Below are positions 32,501 to 42,575 of a stretch of 64,000 bases of DNA, one piece after another. The position numbers and the translations under genes were made by a program. Each line of letters opens with the position of its first letter. The first letter of the stretch is position 1. Where the stretch lies: contig OX291549.1 in NCBI GenBank assembly GCA_946406115.1, forward strand, positions 20,607,901-20,671,900. The letters are read 5' to 3'. Under the pieces are notes generated by a model that was not told where the DNA came from, ran no database searches, and saw only the letters and a list, made by a program, of their open reading frames with translations. Source of the DNA: Apoda limacodes. Taxonomy: Eukaryota > Arthropoda > Insecta > Lepidoptera > Limacodidae.

Positions 32501-34895
32501 GAAGTAGTGACATGTAGGCATTATCCAGCAGACGGATAAAAAAACGTATCAGCTAATTATTTACCTGATGGATAATTTAATTGGTGAGCAACCTTTCAAA
32601 CAATGAAGTCAATTTGAACGTAACTTACAGGGGGGGGAATACTTACGATTCTGGCGGCCTCTGGCGGTGGAGGATCACATTGCATAACTGATGGCATGTG
32701 ATCGTCAACCGTTGTCGTACTGACAGGTAATTTGTCCTTTTCCCTCTGTGCTTTTTTCTCTTTCCTTTTCATTGCGCACTGGGTTTCCGGTACAACGCAT
32801 TCAGGCCTCATTCCTACAGCTAAACATTTTTTCAATCTGCATTCTTGACATTTTCTCCTCATATACATGTCCATTTCACAAGCATGTCCGAATTTGCATA
32901 TGTATACCGCGTTTTTTGTTACACTCCGCCTGAAGAACCCTGCAAATTTTAATCAAGTGCTTAGTGACTGCATTTCTGACGTAATCGCTATCATTTTTCG
33001 TCTAATCTAATTTACATTTCATTGTCTTAATGATAAGATAGCAGGTTCCTGAACAAAGGTCGACTGAAACTCAACGGTCATTGACAGCGACATCGCGTTC
33101 TAACTAATGTCAATATTTAGTGTACAAATCAAAGTCTAAAACTAGATTGAATTCAACATGATTGTGACCGACGCGTCTTTTCATTTGAACGTAGAGCCTC
33201 GATACTGAGGGCGCGTTCGTTTTGGGATGCAAAATCAAGATTATCATTACTTTTGTCATCTATTATCCGTTCCGCATTGGTATCAAAAATATCAAAATTT
33301 TAGTATTATCAGTAACAAACTGTCATGCGTTAGTTTACGATAGTTTTGTTATTTTTGTCACTTTTGCCACCGAAAAATGAAACTTTAGACCCATGTCTGG
33401 AGGTGGGGTTTTTGTGTTAATCTGTCAAAATGCCTATACATGTTCATTGTTTATGGTAGCGTGTGTGTGTTTTATCGTAGTGTCTATACGTCAACCGTTC
33501 GTTTTCCAAGTTTTGCAACCAAAATTTTGTTAGTAACGTTTCAAAGCTACATGAACGATATGCGTCGGTGGCAAAACTGGCGCTATCAAAAGTGTGAAAA
33601 GTATCAATCGTGGGAACTCTTAATCCCAAAACGAACGCGCCCTGAGTTAATATTATATTTACGAAGAGATCGCAACGGCTTCGGATGTTATCTGCGAATA
33701 AATTGCTTCTGGTGCTATTGAAACGATATTTATATTAATTTAAATTAATGCATTTTCTTATTTTATGGAGTTTCGAATTATAATATGATTCCTTAATTAT
33801 TTATCTCTTTCATAGATTAGTTTTCAATACATTAATTGTGTCTATGTGTATTTGTTATATGTTTACAAATAACTGCGGCACCAACAAGTCCGTCACGTGC
33901 CTTGACAAAGTAGGTAAAAATCCGACAGAAATCTTAAAAGTTAAAAATTTTAAGATTGACTCTAAATAGTTACAGCAACCTCGCAAACGGCTCAAAGTGA
34001 TTTTTCATTGTCAGATTTAGTCAAGCACGGAAGGTAGTCGTTTATACACAAGTGGTAGTCAATGAGAGGCAGACAGACTGCAGACGTCTATTGTGACATT
34101 TGTCTGCACCACAATATGCATACGGACTGCCTTACCTGTAGTCACAATGCGCCAATTCAGCGGTAAATTGTGCCAGTCACCAGTCAAGGACGTCTGTTTA
34201 TATGAAACAATCATGAACCGAACTCAGGAAAACAATTTAAAAATCAAAGCCGACTATCACGTTACCTACCTAGTCAAACTCTTATAGGAACTAGTAGTCT
34301 TTTTACTGACTATTCATATAAAAATGATAGCTATGGAAGTATTATAGTAGTAAATGAAATATCTAGCTCACAAAAAAACGTGCAAAACAGAAAACTTATT
34401 TGTTTACCACTAAGGTGGCAAACAAGATTGCGGTCCACCTGATGGTAAGGGGACACCGTAGCCTATTGACTCTTGCAACACCTGGGGCATCAATCACGCG
34501 TTGCTGATCCTTAAAATTTTTAAATAACTTCTTAAAGAATCCCATACTGTAATCCTTAGAGGAAAACTTGGCAGAGAGCTCGTTCCACAACCTAAGCGTT
34601 TGTGGTAGGAAGTTCCTGAAACCTAAATGAATCAACTGCTGATGTCGAGCGGTGCAATGGTAGAAATAGTAAGTAGTAATTTCTTTAATCAAAGTTGTTA
34701 AAACTACAGGAAGTTGTGAAATACCTTTGCATCCTTCACACGTGAGGGCATTATAATGGTATCCGGAGGCTCTGTCTCCGCAAACCAAACAAAGTTCTTC
34801 TTGCTGTCGTGGTGCTGGCCCCTTTTTCTGCCGCCGTGCATCGCTGTCCGTACTGCAACCATTGATGCTTGAAGCGGGAGACAACTCCTCTCGAC
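26299..34895 (-). CDS. EcR: Ecdysone receptor, common region (six exons; 5' exons outside window)
   Basis: Ligand-activated nuclear receptor that binds 20-hydroxyecdysone, pairs with Ultraspiracle and drives moulting and metamorphosis genes (family knowledge). Exons, right to left: 34895-34725, 32939-32647, 31555-31391 (or from 31570), 30418-30260, 28386-28164 and 26594-26299. All joins are in frame with GT/AG sites. The visible product is about 434 residues. It has a short A/B remnant starting G-R-E-E-L-S, a C4-C4 zinc-finger DNA-binding domain with P-box E-G-C-K-G, and a basic hinge. A full ligand-binding domain follows, ending in the AF-2 helix [11 protein letters not shown] and a short variable tail. 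The isoform-specific N-terminal exon (A or B1) was not found in the window. Six intact exons suggest a functional gene. Confidence 0.96.
27398..27541. repeat. Imperfect palindrome in EcR intron 6; member of a dispersed family
   Basis: The left arm, starting TTGGGAATAGTCTCGAG, pairs imperfectly with the right arm (27496-27541). Related single arms occur at about 46449-46540 (TTGGGAACCGTCTCCAG) and 63867-63940 (TTGGGAACAGTCTCGAG). This is consistent with a dispersed non-autonomous element. Confidence 0.55.
28164..28386 (-). CDS. EcR: EcR exon 6: ligand-binding domain core
   Basis: Runs from acceptor CATCAACAG to donor TCAG|GTAACT, ending in phase 1. Encodes [27 protein letters not shown] and the ecdysteroid-pocket helices through A-V-V-I-F-S. 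No frameshift or missing core residue seen. Confidence 0.96.
28831..29109. repeat. 140 bp tandem duplication in EcR intron 5
   Basis: 28831-28969 is repeated at 28971-29109. I count one internal difference (AACATTT against AACGTTT) plus one at the junction. Such near-identity implies a very recent or gene-converted duplication. The unit contains nothing recognised. Confidence 0.92.
29937..30210. mobile_element. hAT-like MITE remnant in EcR intron 5
   Basis: The left end CAGGGATTCCCAACC has the form of hAT termini. The right end, read inverted, is TAGTGCTTCTCATCC, a diverged match. Flanks GACGAT-CA and GATGAT-AA are only partly alike, so the target duplication is decayed. About 274 bp, noncoding. 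Confidence 0.5.
30260..30418 (-). CDS. EcR: EcR exon 5: start of ligand-binding domain helices 1-3
   Basis: The acceptor is TTTTTAG (poly-T) and the donor CAAG|GTACTA. Exactly 53 codons, phase 0 on both sides. Encodes an acidic stretch (D-E-D-D-E-D-S-D), then [15 protein letters not shown] and F-A-K-G-L-P-G-F, then S-N-I-S-Q where S-K-I-S-Q is usual in my memory. Confidence 0.95.
30781..31130 (-). mobile_element. Truncated non-LTR retroelement 3' end in EcR intron 4
   Basis: A minus-strand frame at 31125-30871 carries the end of a reverse transcriptase: R-T-A-R-H-R, then a block containing [10 protein letters not shown]. This is the HRT-R-H...F-pR-t...LWN-LP pattern seen at the C-termini of CR1/RTE-type elements. 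A tail near 30815-30880 contains TCCGCCTGATGGTAA and GCAACACCAGGGG. Only the last few hundred bases survive. Related copies are at 34396-34680 and 21790-22010. Confidence 0.75.
31391..31570 (-). CDS. EcR: EcR exon 4 with two candidate acceptors
   Basis: Encodes the start of the ligand-binding domain: [24 protein letters not shown] and D-L-K-R-I-T-Q, then donor CAA|GTAATT. Two in-frame acceptors lie 15 bp apart: GTGAAG|CTG (exon from 31570, adding L-E-C-L-Q) and TTTGCAG|CAC (exon from 31555). Both join exon 3 in phase 0. As I recall, Manduca EcR contains the extra L-E-C-x-Q and Bombyx EcR does not, so both forms are plausible here. Confidence 0.93.
32277..32479. mobile_element. 203 bp hAT-like MITE in EcR intron 3
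   Basis: Inverted termini CATAGACATAGAG (left) and CATAGACTTCGAG (right, read inverted) are flanked by the perfect 8 bp direct repeat GTCTTAAT at 32269-32276 and 32480-32487. An 8 bp duplication is the hAT hallmark. The interior is noncoding, so it needs a transposase supplied elsewhere. Confidence 0.85.
32647..32939 (-). CDS. EcR: EcR exon 3: second zinc finger and hinge
   Basis: The acceptor TTTGCAG restores the Gly of E-G-C-K-G-F-F-R-R. The second finger follows with C-K-F-G-H-A-C, nine residues, then C-Q-E-C, and [15 protein letters not shown] lysine-rich hinge ([13 protein letters not shown]) likely serves nuclear import. It ends P-P-P-P-E-A-A-R-I at donor ATC|GTAAGT. Confidence 0.97.
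33209..33642. mobile_element. Harbinger-like MITE in EcR intron 2
   Basis: Perfect 20 bp inverted termini GGGCGCGTTCGTTTTGGGAT at both ends, flanked by TGA at 33206-33208 and 33643-33645. G-rich termini with a 3 bp target duplication fit PIF/Harbinger, though that superfamily usually prefers TWA targets. 434 bp, no transposase. A second copy is at 58871-59220. Confidence 0.82.
34396..34680 (-). mobile_element. Truncated retroelement 3' end beside the EcR exon 2 donor
   Basis: Same family and orientation as 30781-31130: H-C-T-A-R-H-Q, then [11 protein letters not shown] on the minus strand, and a tail with TTGCAACACCTGGGG. It begins only about 45-50 bp past the donor of the exon encoding the first zinc finger. 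The EcR frame happens to stay open through it. Confidence 0.75.
34725..34895 (-). CDS. EcR: EcR exon 2: common A/B end and first zinc finger
   Basis: Acceptor TTGTCTGTCCCAG, a strong pyrimidine tract; donor GCAAAG|GTATTT. Encodes [10 protein letters not shown], a basic R-R-Q-K-K-G-P, and the first finger C-L-V-C-G-D, thirteen residues in all, then C-E-G-C. The split Gly codon continues in exon 3. It begins with two bases of a codon, so an upstream exon ending in one base is expected. An in-frame ATG 25 bp upstream offers another possible start. Confidence 0.96.
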
Positions 34896-37800
34896 CTGGG
34901 ACAGACAAAGACTCCTTCATTTTCGTACATTGTTGACAAGTTTAATGCAACTGCGCAGTAAAAATATGCACTGGCCCAGGGACGGTGTTTATAACATCTA
35001 AAATGGGACGCTATAAAATTTGCATAGGTACATTTCATGAGCCATTCGTCAGCGGACGAATGAAGCTCTTATATTTTTTCGTTTTAATATTCGAGCCAAT
35101 GTAGAGTTACCACATTTACCCAATACCATGCTGGGATTTTAAGATAAACGATATTGTATGTAGGTAGAATTTAGATCAAATCAATTAATTACTAATAGTC
35201 ATCATTCCACTTACAAGAACTTCGCAGTCAGCCGAACTGTCAGTTTGTGTTTGTAAAGCCTCGAAATATCGGGAATTTAAAACCTTCGACGAATCACTAT
35301 AAAAACCCCGTTAAATGAATCGACATTTCTAAACGGCCGATGTCCCACAGTATCGGAGTTAATGGTGACCCTATGCCTATATTTGATTCTTCGATGCAGA
35401 GAAAAATATGCGCAAGTGATTTTCGGTGTTGGACGTTTCCTGCCGAACAAAAGGTGAATGGAGTCGTCATCCGCATAATAATGAAAGAGGCAGGGCCCGT
35501 AATGCGTTCTTTGATGATTTTTTAACGACATTTGATATAGAGGCATCTTATCGAAAATTTATAATTGGGTACTGGAGTAACGCTAAAAACATTGTCAACC
35601 TGTTTAATGTCCACCGTCCGTTTTCAAGGAAATAAAAAGTTAATTTAAATTCCAAACACTCCATAAAGGAATTTATACTATAGTGAAGTAAAGATATAAA
35701 CGTCCAAATACAGCTGAGTCCAGTTCTTTATCGCCGAACCATATATGGCTTACATTTTTGGTTGCGAATTATAACTTATATCTTAATTAATAGGTGACTA
35801 ACATAATAGGCATATGCAATCTCGCGACAAATTTTTAATGGTTCAATCGATTTATTTATAATGGTGTATGTCCATTAGTGGAACCACTGAGGGTCGGTGG
35901 CCGCAACACTACCTGACTCACGTTGTGTAACCGGCACTAATAGTTGCCGCCAAAAAACTAGTTCCACGTGGGAGCCTACTTCGTCTTTAGTTTGAGTCGT
36001 TCGTTTGCTTTAAAGCAAGAAGGTGTATTTTTATCTTTCCTAATTGCGTATTTACTTCATTATAAATTACTTTGATACTATGAAGGCGCGTTCTAGAACC
36101 CTACTCTGGTTAACACTGACAGCAGGATAGCGAATGGATTTTTGTGCAGTACGGAAAGAGACGGCAACTCTTCTGCGGTAGAATGAGTTTTTGAACGTGG
36201 CCCGGAGGGTTGAACGTTGAACGCGGGACCAAAGAATTGTTTTCTAAAATTGACAAGTACAATATTCATCAACACCAAACAATTGGCTTTGCGGTGACGG
36301 AAAACCGGCATACGTCAAAAAGACGTACCTATAATATGAAGTCCACAATCCGTACTGGGCCCGAGTAATAGATTTTGACCCAAATCGCCCAAGTCCAAGG
36401 TGAGCGTAGGACAGAGCCCCAACAATGGGGACGTATAAGGACTGGTAAGGAGTTCAATAAGAAAATACCAAGTATTTAAAGTTTGGATCTTAATAAAAAA
36501 GGAAGAAAATATATCTATATACATAGGTAGATATAATTAAAAAACTATCTGTAAAAAAATAGCAACCTACCTACTACGTGCCTACATAGAAATTATAAAC
36601 TAAAACATTTCCAACAAAAAATAAATCCCTTATCTAACGAAACCAACCAGCTCATTCGTTCGAGTAGTTTTAATTATTCAACAGATAAAAAAGGTACAAT
36701 AAAAGAGGTCAAGTGCATCGTTAAATACGAGGTCGTACATAAACATGTAAACGAACACTGTCTGTTAGAACCAGCGGAGCAATGACAGCATTAATACCTA
36801 TATTCACATTGCACTGACCTGGCGCATTAAAAGTATTTGTATCATTTTCTGTGTATGTAACATGCGATTAGAAATAGTGTTGCCAGGTTGCTACACAGTC
36901 CATCAAGGTCGTTGAAAACGTTTAATCTATACTAATATAATAAAGCTGGAAAGTTTTTTTTTTAGGCACTTATCTTTGGAACTACCATCGGATTTGAAAG
37001 ATTCTTTTTGCATTTGACAGCCCAATTTAAGAAAGGCTTTAAGCTGGTTAACATTACGCTACGTCCCTTAGGAGCTGAGAAACAAGAAAAAAAGTTAGAA
37101 AGAACCAGGTCAGCAAGTTTAAAATATTTCAATGGAATTGTCAATTCATTTAGACCATATGAAAATGTATTCCATTAAGATATTGTTAGGTTTTTTAGCC
37201 GCGAGATAGTTGATGTTTTTCTTATCTTTCTTAAAAAACAAATGTTGATAATGTAGACAGGCTACAAGATGTTTTATTTTCGATTTTAGTTTCTTGTTTT
37301 ATGATAACATACACGTAAAGAGCGCATGACGTGAACGCGTTCGAAAAAACTATAAATGAATAATAATAAATAAATACTATATTAGAAATGTAAGTCAAAA
37401 TCACACATTTTTTAAGAAAAGAATTTTTCAATCTAAAGTGTAACTTCAGGCATATAAAGTCAATTTTTCCATATAATGCGGCCATTTTTGGCTATTAAAA
37501 ACTTGTTGGTCCATTAACTGAATAACACTATGATCTAGTTTAAATATGGGTCTTTATAGTCTAGACAACAGCCACCTATAGGAGATTCTTTATTAAATTC
37601 GACCCCTATGGGAGTTTAAAACCTTATGTGCGAAATGAGTTCAATCACGCTAGTAACACCACGGGTAACAATGATTTAAATACAATTTAACGTTTTTTTC
37701 CCCGCTCGCTGCACATAAGAGGTCACACTATTCTCATGGTTGTTCGACAGACTTATCGCAACAGTGTTACGCAATAGGCACCTAGAACTCATTACTAACG

Positions 37801-38384
37801 CACAAGTTTACCGAGGTCACAAACAAAGGTCACTAAGCTTTGAGTCGTTCGTTAAACTTTTAAAAATTATCATAAGAAAAAACATGAAAACCTGATTTTT
37901 ATTTAAATAAGTACCGAATTTTTATCTTTCGACGATTTGAAATTTTATAAGACATGTATGTTAGTAGATGTTGATGGATACATCAGAAATTGATTCTGAA
38001 CAGATTCGAAAAACTCATTGATAATTAATAAATAAATACAATAGGGCAAAAAATATTACAAAAGAGGGTTAAATGTAGGGATTATTTGAGTGACTACTCC
38101 TTATGTAGTAGGTAGCAAGTAGAGTGGATGTAGAGTTGTAATTACCAATACCATAAGCCGCTTTCTTAGAAAATATTTACCTTTGAGCCGAGGGTAAGTT
38201 ATTGTTTATTCAGTGCCTTCAGCTAAAACCCTTTAACATATTTGGATAGATATGTGTGTTTACCAAACAATAACTTCAAAGACTGCTGCAAGCACTGTAC
38301 TATTAACTTTATCTTGTTTTTGTCTTTTCAGTGTTTGGTTTTAAAAACGAGTTATAAGGAATAACCTGCATCTAACTATAAGGA
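34896..38384. other. EcR intron 1 or upstream region, proximal part
   Basis: No EcR-A or B1 first exon recognised. Short open frames (up to 89 codons) on both strands lack homology that I can see. At about 36340-36445 the text (CAATCCGTACTGGGCCCG, then GGGGACGTATAAGGACTGG) resembles the worn 3' end of an RTE-type retroelement. At about 36935-36955 a scrap reads CTATACTAATATAATAAAGC, common in moth repeats. Confidence 0.4.
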
Positions 38385-38700
38385 CGGATAAGCTTATTCG
38401 TCTATTTAGCCGAATATTCGCTATGCGACTACGAGATAATGAATGTTAATTGCTGTTCAATCTACTGAGCACGTGCCAATAAGGAAATATAAACCAATGC
38501 GCGTTTTAAGCCGAATAATCTGTATGATGTATAATATTAGGTTATAATAGCTCTACGGTATACTGATCACGTGTTACTACACCTTAGGTAGAATAAGCTA
38601 TTCGCCTATTTAGCTAAATATTTGGTATGTGACTAAGAGCGAATCAATATTAGATAATTGCTCTATAAGTTACTGACCACGGGCTTATTATTAATGGGAT
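38385..38700. repeat. Three degenerate ~100 bp tandem repeats carrying E-boxes
   Basis: Units begin near 38390, 38495 and 38595. They share a TTTAGC(C/T)(G/A)AAT-type block (38405, about 38507, 38609) and a TACTGA-CACGTG-type block. CACGTG E-boxes occur at 38470-38475 and 38568-38573; the third unit has CACGGG at 38678. They lie just left of the CpG-rich island. Confidence 0.6.
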
Positions 38701-38796
38701 AATCTCGGTCTTGAATTACGAAAAGATGTTAGTAAACATCTAGAAGCGCCCTCAATCAACTATCACTGTCTTTAAAAAAAGAAAGCCAATCAAAAG

Positions 38797-39072
38797 TTGA
38801 ATGCACGGATGACCGAGTCAGTGTGTTATGTTACGTCTCAGCTGTTCAGCGTTGCGTTGCGCGTGCGCAGCCAGCGGCGAATAGAAGGTCTAGTTCGTGA
38901 CGCTTCGCCGGCGCTCGGGTTTCTTCGGGCCAACGAGCGAGACAGCGCACGCGAACGACGACCGGGGGCAGCGTGCGGCCTTGACTCTTACTTCTCCCCT
39001 CCTCCACACGCCGCAGCTACATTATTTATGATACCATCAGAGCTCCGAGCAAGCTCGCGATTCTCTACCTAA
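38797..39072. promoter_or_regulatory. CpG-rich island, candidate promoter or 5' exon
   Basis: Abrupt rise in G+C and CpG in an otherwise AT-rich region. On the plus strand a CCAAT (38786-38790) precedes an initiator-like TCAGT (38818-38822). There is no convincing protein: the 91-codon plus-strand frame resembles nothing known. It lies in the expected upstream region of EcR, so it could be a promoter or untranslated exon for EcR (minus) or for an unknown plus-strand transcript. Direction is not decided by the sequence. Confidence 0.4.
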
Positions 39073-40109
39073 TAATAACTCGTTTTCCTCTCACACTACT
39101 TTTTGCTCGGATCTGTAATTCTTTTAAGTAGGTACCAGCTACCTAATGGAAAGCAGCAAAACAAGATAAAAAAAGTTATTTCTGGCCGCAGACATTTTAT
39201 TTACATTATCTTGTCCTTTACTGGATAAAAGTACCTACATGTAAGCTGATGCATTTATCCTACGTATATAATAGAGTGTAAGTTGGACATTTGGTTTGAT
39301 GGAGTAGAGTATAAATTACTACTACAATAGTCATTCAAACAATACTTGAAACTTTCTCTGCGACTACGCAACGATTCATTGAGAGTCGAGACGCGTAATA
39401 CCACAATGTGGATAGTGAAAGTTGCCTAAAATCGTTGCACAATCCTACGCAAAGAACATGTTAAAATTCGGGTGTAGCGAAAGCAAACCCAAGCTTACTT
39501 TAGGTACTCAACAACTAACTAACCGATTTCAGAACGCAACTCCTATACTATAAAATAATAATTTTTCAAAACGGTATTGAAAAATTTAAGAATAATCTGT
39601 TTCCGACGAATATTCGGTGACTAAAATCAGAAGTGAAGTTTTTTTGGTGTGTTTTTCTCCTCCGTCAGACGAATATTAAATATATTTACACATTTACTTT
39701 ATTCAAACAATAAAAGCCACAAAAAAGTTTAAATTTTTGTTTTAGGTAACTATAAAATTCAACCTTGGTAGTTACATTATATTAAATTTTGCTTTATTTT
39801 ATAGCAATCAGTTTTTAGCGCAAGGGCAAATGGATTATTTCTAGTCTAGTTAAGCAAACGTCAGATTATATTGGTTCAATGTGAAAATTAATCCTCCATT
39901 GTATCGTTAAATAAAAAGAAAAAACGACTAAGTTGCAGACGTTAACGCAGCGACACAGTGCATAGATCGATTAGTAATTCCACCCAAACCACTTTAATAA
40001 AGATACCTAGTTAGTTACCAATTTTCGTCCAATGGTATAATTTAGTACATATTCAGAGAAAAAACGGCTGAAATAGACGAGACCAGGCCTCGGGAGGTTG
40101 GAGGTACAG
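39073..40109. other. Gene-free stretch
   Basis: AT-rich sequence between the CpG island and the jockey element; nothing recognised. Confidence 0.45.
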
Positions 40110-42575
40110 TTTTGTAAATAAGCTGACTATGCAGTTGGCTGTTGCAGCCATTACTGCTTCACCGGGCTTTTTGGGGCGAGACTCTGAAGGAGCCTCAGCC
40201 CATATAGCGCCCAACGCTCAAGGGCTCCCCGCGGGGGAAGCCTCGGCTTGGCTTCTCGCTCTCGAGGGCGTCCCTTCGACCGGCGTGAGTCTCGAACCCG
40301 AAGGTGAGTCACCGCCAGGAGGGGAGTTCCCCGTTACGCGGGTACGGTTGAGATTGAGTGGGGGCGAGAAGCGCCCCGGCACTCTTTGATACCTCGTGTA
40401 TCCTTGTGGGCGCCGACGAACCCGGGAACGGCGGCGTCGTGTTTGGAGGGAGGCCCTATTCAGGGAAGGTCGTAGAGACTAATCTCGCTATCCGGACAGC
40501 GAGATCGTCATCTGGGGCCGTTAGTACGTGCCGAGGCCGCCTAACTATAGTTTTACAACCGTGCCGAGATCGATCGGGGGGATGATACGTTGTGGATTGC
40601 ACAATTAATCGATTCGGGTGATTTTGAGTACGCTCGAAAAAGCGGACTGCCAGGTCTTTGAAATATTGGGGAATCGTGGGGAGATCGAAGTCTCTGTGTA
40701 GGTCCGCATTGCGGACGTACCAAGAGGCTCCGGAGGTCGCTCTGAGAAAGCAGTTTTGGAGGGTCTGAAGTTTGTGGAGATTGCGCTTGGATAACGCAAA
40801 GACTACGCTAGCATAAGCTAGTATGGGGCGGATGCAAGTTGTGTAAAGATTCAGCTTATTTCTAAGCGACATCTTACTGTACTTACCTATCATGGGATAG
40901 AGACGACCGAGGACAAAAGCGACTCGGTCTCTGACTATTTTGGTGTGAGCATGGAAGTTCAAACGACTATCCATGGTCACACCGAGATATTTGGTCTTAT
41001 TGTGCCAGGGAATGGCACGACCGACGAGAGAGAGGGGAGGTGGCCACGGAGGGCAGCCTACGGCAAAGAGGACGGCAGAGCTTTTGTCGGGATTCACATC
41101 GATTCTCCATTTCCGAAACCATTCACCTAGGGCGGTGATAGCGTGTTGGAGTCTCTTAGTGATTCGACTCACTTACCTATCGGTGGTATAGACAGCGGTA
41201 TCGTCTGCAAAGAGGGCTAGTTGGGTACCTATTGTTTTAGGGATGTCGTTGGTGTACAGAAGGTACAAGATATGGGCGAGCACGGACCCTTGCAGGACTC
41301 CTGCTTCTATGGGACGGGGGGAAGAGAGAGTGCCTTCGACTTTGTAGCGAAAGCTACGATTCGACAAATAGTCTCGTATGATGAGCACGAGACGATCTGG
41401 CAACTGAAAGTTGTACAGTTTAAAAATTAAACCGTTGTGCCAGACTTTGTCGAAAGCTTTCGCTACATCGAAGAAAACAGCGCCCGTGTGGCGGGCCTTA
41501 CCTAATACTGGTTGGAAGCCAGTGAGAATATGTTCCGTGATGCGGAGGACTTGATGGACGCATGAGTGTTTGGCACGGAAGCCGAACTGCTCGTCTATTA
41601 AAATGCCTCTGGAGACTATAGCGTTCCGTAGGCGAGCGAGGAGGAGGCGTTCATAGAGTTTACCAAGGGCCTTTAGTAAACTTATATGGCGATAGGAGGA
41701 CGGCTCGGTACGAGCTTTGCCTGGCTTATGGATGCCTATAACAATTGCATCTTTCCATTGAGAAGGAAAGATGCAATGTTCGATAGCAGCGTTAAATATC
41801 GCTACTAGGAGGCAGAGAAGGGGAAGAGTGAGGCGCTTTAGGATATCGTTAGAGATACCGTCCGCACCGGGGGCTCTACGGGGGCGTAGGTCTTTGATGA
41901 CCCGTATGACTTCGTCGACAGTGACAGGGGGCAGGGGGTCTTGTGGAGGCAGAGAAGTTCTGCGCTCCACTTCGCCGTCTACCTCGCGCACGTGGTCGGG
42001 ATCGAACGGCTGTATACTTCAGGCACATTGGGCTTGGAGGCTAGACGCTAGGCAATCCGCTTTTTCGTCGTCATCGAACGCGGGAACGTTGTTGGGACGA
42101 GTTAACGGAGGGAGAGAGTTGGCGGTGTCTGATGTTAGAGCTCTGGCTAAGTGCCAATAAGCTTGGTGAGAAGGAGAAATGTTCTCCATCAGATCACCGA
42201 AACGTTGGGCGCGAAGCTTAGCTACAGCGGTTCTTACACGGCGGTGTAAGTCGTTGAAGCGAGCTTTATTTTCGATAGTAGGAGCGCGATCGCGTGCGCG
42301 GCGGGCAGCGTTACGCTCAGTCATTAGCGACCTGATGTGCTGAGGCAGGATTAGGTGGTGATAATCACCAACCGGCACCTGTCGTGAGCACTCGCCAACG
42401 GTGGCGGTCAGGTGGCTAGTGAGTGAGTCGATAGCTACGTTTAGATCGGTCGCGGAAGAGATTACGTTGGGAACGCGGTCTAGATGTGGCGAGCTGGGAT
42501 TTTCGAGCAATTGCCCAAATTTATCCCAGTCCGTCACGGTTCTAGTGTCGGGAGGAGCCACGAGAATGAAAATGA
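40110..42575 (-). mobile_element. 5'-truncated jockey-like non-LTR retrotransposon
   Basis: Retains part of ORF2 and a 3' untranslated region of about 340 bp (40455 down to about 40110). Only a degenerate A-rich tail is visible. ORF1 and the endonuclease domain are missing: the homologous sequence starts abruptly near 42575. Markedly higher G+C than the flanks sets its edges. The same 3' end occurs at 11725-11957. Confidence 0.9.
40456..42561 (-). pseudogene. Jockey-like reverse transcriptase ORF2 remnant with two stops
   Basis: One reading frame interrupted by TGA (about 42021-42019) and TAA (41175-41173). The first part is the endonuclease-RT linker (D-W-D-K-F...). The middle carries reverse transcriptase blocks: R-A-P-G-A-D-G-I, Y-R-H-I-S-L-L, F-F-D-V-A-K-A-F-D and the catalytic F-A-D-D-T-A near 41210-41193. 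The last part is the jockey C-terminal region (K-T-K-Y-L-G-V, R-P-I-L-A-Y-A, L-Q-N-C-F-L-R). There is no RNase H or LTR. It would not make a working enzyme. Confidence 0.92.

Noticed and set aside
38797..39072. Protein-coding gene in the CpG island
   Set aside because: The 91-codon frame has arginine/alanine-rich composition explained by CpG richness; no domain and no splice partner.
40129..40389. Plus-strand open frame of 86 codons in G+C-rich DNA
   Set aside because: It is antisense to the 3' untranslated region of the jockey element; the G+C content comes from the element.
41771..42160. 129-codon plus-strand open frame
   Set aside because: Shadow of the jockey reverse transcriptase frame on the minus strand, arginine/serine-rich from reverse reading.
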